The notes beneath the pieces are model-generated. The model saw nothing but the letters and a program-made list of their open reading frames with translations. It searched no databases and had not been told where the DNA came from. Shown here in pieces: positions 1 to 6,725 of a DNA stretch of 7,722 nucleotides (its first letter is position 1; each line of letters opens with the position of its first letter). The stretch comes from CAZUVQ01 sp964623915 (GTDB lineage: Bacteria > Bacillota > Clostridia > UMGS1883 > UMGS1540), in the NCBI GenBank assembly GCA_964623915.1, contig CAZUVQ010000085.1:1-7722 (forward strand). Reading direction: 5' to 3'. Position numbers and translations under genes: made by a program.

Positions 1-28
1 CAAATATATTTGTGGATTAAAAGTATTT

Positions 29-54
29 AGCCCGACTATGCAGCCGGGCTTTTA
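29..54 (+). terminator. Hairpin terminator at left edge
   Basis: The arms AGCCCG (29-34) and CGGGCT (45-50) form a 6-bp GC-rich stem. A possible inner CT/AG pairing closes a small loop, and TTTTATTCTAT follows on the plus strand. It would end a plus-strand gene lying left of the window. Read on the minus strand the stem is followed by a weaker AAATACTTTTAA tract, so it may also serve the convergent DUF2935 gene. The stem is seen directly; its direction is inferred from the T-run. Confidence 0.6.
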
Positions 55-63
55 TTCTATATG

Positions 64-90
64 GGGCGATTGCCCTATTATTTTATAATT
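64..90 (+). terminator. Second small hairpin next to the DUF2935 stop
   Basis: GGGC (64-67) and GCCC (72-75) enclose a GATT loop. A T-rich tail (TATTATTTTATAATTTT) follows on the plus strand and runs up to the stop codon of the minus-strand DUF2935 gene. The stem is only 4 bp, so it may be a back-up for the hairpin at 29-50 or incidental. Confidence 0.3.
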
Positions 91-951
91 TTAGTTTTGG
101 CACATACCCATTATGCACAGATAGTGGTTCGCTTCGCGCAATACATGGTCGCCCAGCAACGGTATTATTATTGACTGAATCTTGCACTCCAATATGCCTT
201 TTGTGCCTGCTGCTTTAAAGTCCCGCAGCCTTTCAGTTTCCTGGCGGGTGCCTGCGATAATACCTGCTATATCCATCATCTGCATTGTAGCTTGTTCCGC
301 TTCAGCGGTCAGCACGTCGAACTCTCTACCGAACATCCTCGCTGTCTCCATGAGTGCCTCTTCCGAGGGGTCAAGCAATCCAGCAATGAACTTCGCATGT
401 TCTGCCATTTGCCGATTCCAGAATAATTCCTGATTTAGAATATCCTCGGGGCTATTTATACTTTCTCTGCGCAAAAGCTTAGCAAGCATGTTCATGAAGT
501 GCCTTGCTTCCCTTAATATATGCTCTATTAGAAGAGGATAATTCATCGTAAACATCTTGCAGGAACGAACGCTTCCAAGTAGCTGTTCTTTGAACATAGC
601 AAGTTCTCTGGTCAGTTGGTATGCTCTGCGATCAAGATTTTCCACCGCCTCTTCCATTCGTGTACCCGGCATTCCTGTGTAGAAGCTTGTAAGCCTTTCG
701 GCTTCTAATGTATATTGCGTAGTCACCTGACGGGAGTTTAATGTGTTTGCACTTACATTTCTATTTGCGAGAGCTGTCGCTTCAGAAAGCAGTTGTTCAA
801 AACTTTGCCTGAACACTCCTGCCTGCTCTGACATATTTTTATCTCTCGGTGTAAACCCTATTTCAAGAAAGAAAGAGTGTTCTTTCATTATTCTCAAGAA
901 AAATAGATTCAAATCAAGAGACATTGTTATAAATTCTTTTTGGGATATCAA
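91..951 (-). CDS. DUF2935 domain protein
   Basis: A 286-residue, all-helical protein made of two similar halves, as in the DUF2935 family of Firmicutes, whose cellular role is not established. Each half begins with a paired segment (residues 17-33, EHSFFLEIGF with His25; residues 177-193, AEHAKFIAGLL with His185). Each half ends with a matching helix (PLLIEHILREARHF around 139-152; PLLGDHVLREANHY around 264-277). The repeated H-x3-E-x2-H pattern (His144/Glu148/His151 and His269/Glu273/His276) resembles ferritin- or hemerythrin-like metal sites, which is inference. There is no signal peptide or membrane segment. The TTG start at 951-949 is preferred because AAGGTGG lies about 7 bases upstream; the internal ATG at codon 10 has no such site. 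The gene stands apart from the sugar operon, separated by a terminator. Confidence 0.85.
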   Translation of the reverse strand: MISQKEFITMSLDLNLFFLRIMKEHSFFLEIGFTPRDKNMSEQAGVFRQSFEQLLSEATALANRNVSANTLNSRQVTTQYTLEAERLTSFYTGMPGTRMEEAVENLDRRAYQLTRELAMFKEQLLGSVRSCKMFTMNYPLLIEHILREARHFMNMLAKLLRRESINSPEDILNQELFWNRQMAEHAKFIAGLLDPSEEALMETARMFGREFDVLTAEAEQATMQMMDIAGIIAGTRQETERLRDFKAAGTKGILECKIQSIIIPLLGDHVLREANHYLCIMGMCQN

Positions 952-972
952 TTTTTCACCACCTTATACCAT

Positions 973-1002
973 ATAATATGTATAAAGCCGTTTTAATGTT
1001 AA
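973..1002 (-). promoter_or_regulatory. Possible sigma-A promoter for the DUF2935 gene
   Basis: On the minus strand, TTAACA (1002-997) and TATTAT (978-973) each match the -35 and -10 consensus at five of six bases with an 18-base spacer. The predicted start site falls near 966, leaving a leader of only about 15 bases before the TTG codon. In DNA this AT-rich such matches occur by chance, so confidence is low. Confidence 0.3.
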
Positions 1003-1130
1003 TGAACTTCACTCTACTTTTGTTCAATGAGTACATTTTTTCTTTCTATCCAAAGAAATACTAAATATTTTTTTGATATTGACAAAATAAGAAAAACTTG
1101 TAATACTGAACATGTTCAAATCAATGCTGT

Positions 1131-1173
1131 AAAAATGAGGACGATTGCAAAACGCAAAAGTCCTCATTTTTTT
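1131..1173 (-). terminator. Strong terminator after the sugar operon
   Basis: AAAAATGAGGAC (1131-1142) pairs perfectly with GTCCTCATTTTT (1160-1171), giving a 12-bp stem with a 17-base loop. On the minus strand the GC-rich part of the stem is followed by a T-run about 40 bases after the YjbQ stop codon. Because the stem ends in A/T arms it has U-tracts on both strands and could act bidirectionally. It separates the sugar operon from the DUF2935 gene. The 258-base gap (952-1209) contains no other supported feature except the weak promoter above. Confidence 0.85.
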
Positions 1174-1209
1174 GGTAAAATTAAATTTTTAAAAAATTAC
1201 CGGCGCAAT

Positions 1210-1830
1210 TTATCTCTGCTGTTGAAGAGTATAGTGAACATCATATGCCTTTTCTTCATCAGTAAACTTATGTAATGTATTCACTGTTTCACCATTGTTC
1301 CACTTTCTGTCTCCCACATCATCAGTTGTACCCATAACTGTAACATTAAGCTGTCTGTGGCGTGCACGTACATGATCCCAATCTATAAAATAGATATGTG
1401 CGAATTCTCCACCGTCAAGCTCTCCGTCTTTAATTGTCATGGTTTCGCTTCTGCCGAAGAATACACTTCTTAAGTGACCGTCAGTATTCATGCTTGTAAA
1501 ATCTCCCGGTTCATTAACATATCTGCCAAACTGTGAATGAATCGGTCCCGGATGGCGGTACTGTCCTTCTTCCGCAAAATCGGGAATCATTTTCCTCATG
1601 ATGTCAAGCAAATCATGCTGTAAGTATTCAAGATCAAACGAGTCAATATCATGTGAGCATTCCTGAATCATAACAGAACATGTTGTGTGATGTGATGCTA
1701 TACAGCAAGTACCGTTTTTAATACCTGATGCTTTAACAATTTCAAGCACCTCTTTTGATACATCGTGAAATGTAGGTATCCATCCTCTTGACTGCAGTTC
1801 CAGTTCCTTTTGAAAAACTTTGAATTCCAT
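1210..1830 (-). CDS. YjbQ/UPF0047 family protein, long form
   Basis: A 206-residue soluble protein of the YjbQ (UPF0047, COG0432) family. The E. coli member has been linked to weak thiamine-phosphate synthase activity, and the true role is unsettled. Family marks are the segment SHHTTCSVMIQE (about 47-57), the HDLLDIM helix (72-78), the YRHPGP-H stretch (91-98), the NTDGHLRSVFFG segment (115-126), and the closing beta-strand RQLNVTVMG (159-167). Typical members have about 130-145 residues; this one has extra sequence around 90-115 and a tail after residue 168. The start is the ATG at 1830-1828: GGAGGA (1843-1838) sits 7 bases before it, whereas the in-frame ATG five codons upstream overlaps that ribosome site. 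It is the last gene of the sugar operon, 18 bases after the SIS gene, so a role in handling sugar phosphates is plausible but unproven. Confidence 0.85.
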   Translation of the reverse strand: MEFKVFQKELELQSRGWIPTFHDVSKEVLEIVKASGIKNGTCCIASHHTTCSVMIQECSHDIDSFDLEYLQHDLLDIMRKMIPDFAEEGQYRHPGPIHSQFGRYVNEPGDFTSMNTDGHLRSVFFGRSETMTIKDGELDGGEFAHIYFIDWDHVRARHRQLNVTVMGTTDDVGDRKWNNGETVNTLHKFTDEEKAYDVHYTLQQQR

Positions 1831-1848
1831 TGTAAATTCCTCCATATA

Positions 1849-2442
1849 TTATTTATTTAACCTTTCGCCTACCGCACCACCGGGGTGAATTAAGGCGAAT
1901 TGTTCGTTTTTATAGTCAGTTTCCTCAATCAGAGCAGTTTGCAATGCGTGGAATATCACGCAAAGCGCCGTTGATGAGGTTGTCCCTTGTGAATTAAATT
2001 TATCTGTTTCACGGTTTACATACTGCTTTAAAACCACTTCTGCTTCTTTTGCAAGCTGTGATTGTGTATTTTCTGTAATAGTAATTATATGCACTCCCTT
2101 TAACTTGCATATATCAAGTATCGGGATAAGTTCCTTGGTAGCTCCGCCTCTTGATGCAAATACCATTACATCTCCCTTTTGAAGAAAACCGGTTGCTCCG
2201 TGTACTGCCTCAGCCGGAGAAATAAACCTTGCCGGTCTTTCTATGCAGCACATAAGGTGCGCAAAATGCTGACACATAATTCCTGAATGACCGCTACCGC
2301 TTGCACCAATTCTCTCAGCATTTTTTAAAAGCTCAACTGCTTTTGAAAAAGCTTCCTCATCGAAATAGTCAAGCATTTTTTCAATACATTCGCTTTCAAT
2401 TTTATATACTTTTTTTACTTGAATTAATGATTCTTCTTTCAT
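1849..2442 (-). CDS. SIS-domain phosphosugar isomerase
   Basis: A 197-residue single SIS (sugar isomerase) domain protein, cytoplasmic. Visible motifs are the phosphosugar-binding glycine-rich turn GASGSGHSG (46-54), the PAEAVHG segment (76-82), SRGGATKEL (98-105) in place of the common S-N-S-G-E-T turn, a helix starting TTSSTAL (154-160), and the terminal HPGGAVGERL (186-195). The last motif resembles the end of the SIS domain in arabinose-5-phosphate isomerases (KdsD/KpsF/GutQ). The pair of CBS domains usual there is absent, so it is closer to short single-domain aldose/ketose-phosphate isomerases such as hexulose-phosphate isomerases. The substrate cannot be read from the sequence. AGGGTGA lies directly before the ATG (2442-2440), which is 9 bases after the stop of the TIM-like gene, so the two are co-transcribed. 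Confidence 0.85.
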   Translation of the reverse strand: MKEESLIQVKKVYKIESECIEKMLDYFDEEAFSKAVELLKNAERIGASGSGHSGIMCQHFAHLMCCIERPARFISPAEAVHGATGFLQKGDVMVFASRGGATKELIPILDICKLKGVHIITITENTQSQLAKEAEVVLKQYVNRETDKFNSQGTTSSTALCVIFHALQTALIEETDYKNEQFALIHPGGAVGERLNK

Positions 2443-2451
2443 TTCATCACC

Positions 2452-3153
2452 CTATTTATGTAATTCATCCCATGCCTTGCGAAGGTTGAATATCATTTCC
2501 TCCACCATAGCATATGGGTCATCTGCTTTAATAATACCGCTCGTTGAGCCGGTCGCATGTGCGCCAAGCTTGATTGTGTTGTACACGTCCTGACCGTTTG
2601 AAATGCCTGCTCCTTGCAGTACCATTATATCAGGATTTATTTCGTTTACTGTTTTAATGGTATCAAGAACATAGTTACTATCACTTGTATTCCCTGTTCC
2701 AATAAGGTCGGTAGGCTCGGCAACTATGAGATTAGGTGCCATTTTTGCTACCTTCTTAACGTCCTCGACAGTGTCGGCACAAACAATTGTTCCAAGTCCT
2801 ACCTCGTCAGCTCTTTTTATAGTTTTTTCTATTATCTCAAGTGTAAGAGGTTTTTCCGCATGATTAAGCATAACCCCAACTGCCCCTGCCGCTTTAACAG
2901 CTTCGGGAAGAACGCTCCCAAGACCTCTGCCAATGGGCAAATAATCCATGTGCTGAGCGAAAACAAGAATTCTTTCAGTATTATCCGCAAGCAGTTTAAT
3001 ATCGGTATGTTGCGGAGTAACTATAATATCAACATCATATTTCAGTGCAACGCTTTCAATTACTTTTGCAAGCTTTAACATTTTCTCACCGTAAAGATAG
3101 GCTTTTGGACCAATTTCAAAAAACGGCGGTTTAATATTTAAACCTTTATACAA
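2452..3153 (-). CDS. Triosephosphate-isomerase-like protein, archaeal type
   Basis: A 233-residue TIM-barrel protein resembling the short archaeal triosephosphate isomerases. The probable catalytic set is present: Lys17 in FEIGPKAYLYG, His68 in FAQHMDY, and Glu146 in VAEPTDLIGTG. Further family marks are VLPEAVKAAGAVG (81-93), LNHAEKPL (96-103), and the phosphate-binding GAGISNGQDV followed by GSTSGI. The lysine region differs from the usual N-F-K-T-Y and the ring His is followed by D-Y, so it is probably not the glycolytic enzyme but a relative acting on another ketose or aldose phosphate. This reassignment is inference from context between sugar kinase/isomerase and SIS genes. The start is TTG at 3153-3151 with GAGGTG 7 bases upstream. 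It begins one base after the preceding stop codon, implying translational coupling. Confidence 0.85.
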   Translation of the reverse strand: MYKGLNIKPPFFEIGPKAYLYGEKMLKLAKVIESVALKYDVDIIVTPQHTDIKLLADNTERILVFAQHMDYLPIGRGLGSVLPEAVKAAGAVGVMLNHAEKPLTLEIIEKTIKRADEVGLGTIVCADTVEDVKKVAKMAPNLIVAEPTDLIGTGNTSDSNYVLDTIKTVNEINPDIMVLQGAGISNGQDVYNTIKLGAHATGSTSGIIKADDPYAMVEEMIFNLRKAWDELHK

Positions 3154-3154
3154 T

Positions 3155-4501
3155 TTAAATCACCTCAATATCTAATATGTCACATAAATTTTTTATTTTT
3201 TGCGTATTGTCGCCGTAGGAAATAATATAATGCTGACACATAACATTATCTGCAAAGCCCTCAACATCATCAAGCAGAATTTCAAGCCCTGGTAATTGCG
3301 GTGCCGGTTGTGCCCATCCTGCTTCCTCCCACTTTCTCGGAGTAATCCCCTCCCCTGTTACCATGTGCATATAATATTTTCCGTCAGTGTAAACCAAGCG
3401 GCACATAGTAAGTAAGCCTGTTTTCACCTTTGATACGTTTAAGATTCCCTCTGACAGTTCACCAAATGCTGCAGGAATTACCGTTATTTCACCGTCAATT
3501 ATTTCGGCCGGAACATAGTCAGGAACACCTGCTAAAACCCTGTCCTCGAAGAACTCGTAAAATTCAAGGTATGCTCCGCATTGCCCTGTCAAATATTTAA
3601 CCATAAGCTGTGTTACGTTTCCAAGGCAATCATTTTCGGGAATTGTGGAAACCTTATCGCAATCAGAGAGAAGCATAAATATCGGTGCTGGGGGAAAACC
3701 TAAAAGCTTTTTCATTCCGTCAACATCTTTAAGGGATATTGCTTTATACCCACGCTCGTCGATTATTTGCGAAATTGCAAGATAATACCCTGCCGCCATA
3801 GCTAAACCTTCTTTTTTAGGCTCTTTTTTGAAGTTCCACTTAAGCATTACATTATCTATAACATTTTGCTTTTCAGAATCAGTAATTTTTTCATACCTCT
3901 GAAAAATATCAAGCATTTCAAATGTTTCAATCTCAGTGCCAACAACCTTTTTAAGAGATGAACCATCATAAAGAGTTCCATACAAATTCATATCTCTGTA
4001 TCCTGCCATTCCAATCTTTGCACTGCGAAGAGAAGCAGCAGCCGATGCCGCAACCGCAAAATCCACAACTTTTTTTGAATTTGTAGGTTTGCCTATTATG
4101 TCGTATATATACTTAAACTTATAGCCTAAATCCTGCATGGTTTTTCTAATTGCAGTAGTTCCTGCCTGGTCAGCAGTAGTTACTATTCTGTCGCCCTCTA
4201 TCCAACCACAAAGTCCCCATAAAACCATTGGTTTGTGTCTGAATTGTTCACAAATTTTAATAACAGCGTGAGTAGGAATCCACCCTGCAACACAAAGCAC
4301 AATCACATCAAAATCGTTTCCATTAAGAGTGGTTATGGCTTTTTTAATATCTTTTTCCTCATAATCATCAGTAACAGGATAAATTGATATTAAATCCAAC
4401 CCCTCAGCTATTAATACTTTTTCAGCCTCACTGCATTTCTTAACAATAATGTCCATGGGAGTGTTTACTTCACCAAATCCAACAAATGCAACCTTACTCA
4501 T
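3155..4501 (-). CDS. L-fucose/L-arabinose isomerase family protein
   Basis: A 448-residue member of the L-fucose isomerase fold family, which interconverts free aldoses and ketoses using a divalent metal. The N-terminal Rossmann-like half (VAFVGFGEVNTP at 4-15; DVIVLCVAGWIPTHAV at 65-80; PMVLWGLCGW at 91-100) is followed by a domain carrying the likely metal ligands. These are Glu289 in STIPENDCLGNV, an acidic residue in YLEFYEFFED (Glu313 or Glu316), and His424 in MCQHYIISYG. These positions match the E...D/E...H pattern of FucI by order, but the exact alignment is by eye. It is shorter than E. coli FucI (about 590 residues), as expected for the broader family, so the sugar cannot be named. 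The ATG overlaps the kinase stop in an ATGA; GGAGG lies about 10 bases upstream. Neighbours make it step one of a sugar catabolic operon. Confidence 0.85.
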   Translation of the reverse strand: MSKVAFVGFGEVNTPMDIIVKKCSEAEKVLIAEGLDLISIYPVTDDYEEKDIKKAITTLNGNDFDVIVLCVAGWIPTHAVIKICEQFRHKPMVLWGLCGWIEGDRIVTTADQAGTTAIRKTMQDLGYKFKYIYDIIGKPTNSKKVVDFAVAASAAASLRSAKIGMAGYRDMNLYGTLYDGSSLKKVVGTEIETFEMLDIFQRYEKITDSEKQNVIDNVMLKWNFKKEPKKEGLAMAAGYYLAISQIIDERGYKAISLKDVDGMKKLLGFPPAPIFMLLSDCDKVSTIPENDCLGNVTQLMVKYLTGQCGAYLEFYEFFEDRVLAGVPDYVPAEIIDGEITVIPAAFGELSEGILNVSKVKTGLLTMCRLVYTDGKYYMHMVTGEGITPRKWEEAGWAQPAPQLPGLEILLDDVEGFADNVMCQHYIISYGDNTQKIKNLCDILDIEVI

Positions 4502-5895
4502 ACATTTTTCGCCTCCAAATCACAAAATTTTTGATATGTGTCTGTATAATCCACGCCGCTTGGCTCATACATTTTATCTGTTTGAACTAATCTTTCACAA
4601 GCTGCTTCAACAGAAGGATACACACCAATTCCTACTCCTGCCAAAATTGCAGAACCTAAACAAGCAGCTTCACTGTTTTTCAGCGTTATAATTTTCTTTC
4701 CTGTCAAATCAGCCTTAATCTGGCACCAGAGCGGGCTCGATGCGCCACCGCCCATAGAGCGGATTTCATTACAAGAAAGTTCTAAATAGTCAAGACTGCT
4801 CTTTAACATACAAGCAACAGATTCTAAAATACTGCGAACTGCATGCCCTCTCGTATGCTCTAACGTAAATCCATAAAATCCACCGCGAGCATCAGGGTTG
4901 TACTTCGGCATAATTGAACCGCATAAATACGGCAAAAATGTTAGGCCGTCAGAGCCTGGTGAAACACCATTTGCTAACTCATCAAGCTCCTTAAAACTAA
5001 AATTTTCGCAAAAATTATTTTTAAACCATTTAAGTGCAATTCCGGCAGTTGGTGTCCACGACATTAAGCAGTATTTACCGTCAAAATTAATATGACATGG
5101 CACCTTACTTTCAGGATTGTATGGCGGAATTTCATTACTTGGCACAAAAATAACCATAGTAGTTCCTGTCATCTCACTTACTATTCCGCTTTTAACAGTA
5201 CCTGCACCTATAGCACCTGCTATCTGGTCGATTGCACCTGTTACTACGCTTGTGTGACCATATTTGCCAACAACCTCGCCACTATTGTGTATTTTTGGCA
5301 GCATAGCTTTGTCAACACCTAAAAATTCAATCATTTCTGTCCACCATGCACCGTTTCTTATATCGAAATAAAGGCTTGATGACTGCAGTGTTTTTTCCGT
5401 TATAAATTCACCCGTCAGTTTAAATAACAAATAGTCCTCAAGCAAAAATATCTTTTTTGTTTTCGCCCAAACTTCAGGCTCGTTTTTCTTTATCCACAGT
5501 AATTTACAAGCTGGCCACGTTGCGGCAACTTCGGGTTGTCCTGTTATTTCATAAACCTTTTGCACACCAAATGCCTGCTCAATTTCTGCGGCTTCCAAAG
5601 TTGCTCTGTTATCAAGCCATACAATGGCTCTGCGAACAGGATTACCGTTTTCATCTGTTAAAATCATTGTTTCACATTGTGTGTCTATCGAAAGTGCAGA
5701 AACCTCTAAATCCCCTACGGCTTCGTTCATTCCCCTTTGAAACAAAGTCCAGTACTGCTCTGCATCAAATTCAACATAGTCACCCTTAGTAATCAATGTA
5801 TAGTCAACAGTAGAAGATGAAAGTTGGTCACCGTTTTCATTAAATACCGCTGCTTTCAACGATGATGTACCAACGTCTACTCCAAGTAAATTCAT
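4498..5895 (-). CDS. FGGY-family sugar kinase (xylulokinase-like)
   Basis: A 465-residue cytoplasmic carbohydrate kinase of the FGGY family, which uses ATP to phosphorylate a ketose or polyol. Two actin-like domains are evident. The N-terminal phosphate-1 loop is GVDVGTSSLKAAVF (5-18), and the sugar-binding area includes SIDTQCE (69-75) and AIVWLDNRA (90-98). The catalytic base is probably Asp223 in GAIDQIAGAIGAG. The C-terminal domain has the signature GGGASSPLWCQIKADLTGK (382-400) and EAACLGSAILAGVGIG (409-424). SIDTQCE replaces the MHG motif of true xylulokinase, so the substrate is likely something other than D-xylulose. It ends in TGA, overlapping the next start as ATGA, which fits UGA being a stop in this part of the window. 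The ribosome site (GTGGGGTAA) is only moderate. Confidence 0.9.
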   Translation of the reverse strand: MNLLGVDVGTSSLKAAVFNENGDQLSSSTVDYTLITKGDYVEFDAEQYWTLFQRGMNEAVGDLEVSALSIDTQCETMILTDENGNPVRRAIVWLDNRATLEAAEIEQAFGVQKVYEITGQPEVAATWPACKLLWIKKNEPEVWAKTKKIFLLEDYLLFKLTGEFITEKTLQSSSLYFDIRNGAWWTEMIEFLGVDKAMLPKIHNSGEVVGKYGHTSVVTGAIDQIAGAIGAGTVKSGIVSEMTGTTMVIFVPSNEIPPYNPESKVPCHINFDGKYCLMSWTPTAGIALKWFKNNFCENFSFKELDELANGVSPGSDGLTFLPYLCGSIMPKYNPDARGGFYGFTLEHTRGHAVRSILESVACMLKSSLDYLELSCNEIRSMGGGASSPLWCQIKADLTGKKIITLKNSEAACLGSAILAGVGIGVYPSVEAACERLVQTDKMYEPSGVDYTDTYQKFCDLEAKNV

Positions 5896-5921
5896 AGCTT
5901 ACCCCACTTTCATAATTAGTA

Positions 5922-6719
5922 TTATACAACCTTAATTTTTTTCCATTTACCTTGTTTAAACCTAAATATAAATATTATACTTCTTACAACCCAATCCATT
6001 TGCATTGCAAGCCAAACGCCAAAAAGCCCCATATCCATATATTTCCCAAAAACATAGGCTAATCCAATTCTTGCGCCAAACATGGTTGAAACAGAGGCTG
6101 TCATAGTAAATTTTGTATCTCCCGAAGCCCTGAGTGCATTTGGCAGAACAAAGCTTGAAGGATAGAAGAAAATTGCCCCTATGCAATACATATAAAATAT
6201 GCTTGATGCAAGTTTGTTTGCTTCCGGGGATAGATTGAAACTGGCTATCAAAAAACCATTTGCGGCTATACAAAAAATATTTAATAATAATGCAATTATG
6301 TAATTTAATTTTAAAATATGCTTTGTATACATAACTGCTTGTTCTATTTTGTGGGCTCCCATGCACTGCCCAATTACCGTTACTATTACAAGCCCATAAC
6401 ATTGAGCAATAACATAAGATAAGGGCGACAAGCTTTTAACAATAGCATTTGCCGCAATTGCCACTGTTCCAAAGCTTGCTGTTAAGCGCTGTAAAAGCAA
6501 TATTCCCATTTGGAACATTCCATTTTCAATACTGTTTGGAATGCCTATTCCTAAAATCCTTTTAATCATAGAAAAATCGAGTTTGATTTTTCTGATTTTT
6601 TCTATATATACAAGATTTGATGGCTTGCACGCCATTTTAGTCATTAAAACACTTATAAATATGACTGAAATCAGCGTTGAAATACCTGCTCCTGCTACTC
6701 CCATATTAAATTTAAAAAT
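5922..6719 (-). CDS. MATE family transporter, C-terminal half only (5' partial)
   Basis: About 265 residues matching the second half of a MATE (multidrug and toxin extrusion) cation-coupled transporter, which normally has about 440-460 residues and 12 membrane helices. The visible part starts at the GVAGAGISTLIS segment near helix 6. It then shows the C-lobe opening IKRILGIGIPNSIENGMF, the MATE-typical FGTVAIAANAI, the GLVIVTVIGQCMGA helix, four further hydrophobic stretches, PNALRASGDTKF, and a basic tail (FKQGKWKKIKVV). The N-terminal lobe is absent. A GTG at 6740 could be called as a start, but the residues from there to about 6720 (QDGDIM) are the end of YchF, and no ribosome site fits. 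The stop lies 26 bases before the kinase ATG. Its link to sugar use is unclear. The truncation is best explained by the artificial join at about 6702-6725. Confidence 0.85.
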   Translation of the reverse strand: MFKFNMGVAGAGISTLISVIFISVLMTKMACKPSNLVYIEKIRKIKLDFSMIKRILGIGIPNSIENGMFQMGILLLQRLTASFGTVAIAANAIVKSLSPLSYVIAQCYGLVIVTVIGQCMGAHKIEQAVMYTKHILKLNYIIALLLNIFCIAANGFLIASFNLSPEANKLASSIFYMYCIGAIFFYPSSFVLPNALRASGDTKFTMTASVSTMFGARIGLAYVFGKYMDMGLFGVWLAMQMDWVVRSIIFIFRFKQGKWKKIKVV

Positions 6720-6725
6720 CATAAT
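6702..6725. other. Probable chimeric junction between two genomes
   Basis: Right of this point the minus strand encodes YchF with UGA as glycine; left of it, it encodes a MATE transporter from a standard-code genome. The reading frame is continuous across the join. The residues IMIFKFNM could belong to either protein: YchF normally ends DGD-x2-x-F-x-FNV, and MATE proteins commonly read IF-F-x-GVAGA here. The underlying DNA is an A/T-rich word that both genomes may share. An exact breakpoint cannot be assigned from one sequence. Confidence 0.8.

Noticed and set aside
1027..1275. Plus-strand 82-codon open frame
   Set aside because: It runs through the strong terminator hairpin and into the antisense of the YjbQ gene, has low-complexity AT-rich composition and no recognisable domain.
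2614..3078. Plus-strand 154-codon open frame opposite the TIM-like gene
   Set aside because: It is the antisense shadow of a clearly recognised gene, with a Cys/Asn/Tyr-rich composition and no family resemblance.
5457..5789. Plus-strand 110-codon open frame opposite the kinase
   Set aside because: It is antisense to conserved FGGY kinase sequence, with no ribosome site or recognisable motif.
5962..6402. Alternative minus-strand 146-codon frame inside the MATE region
   Set aside because: The other frame there gives a clear hydrophobic MATE C-lobe; this one is an out-of-frame shadow.
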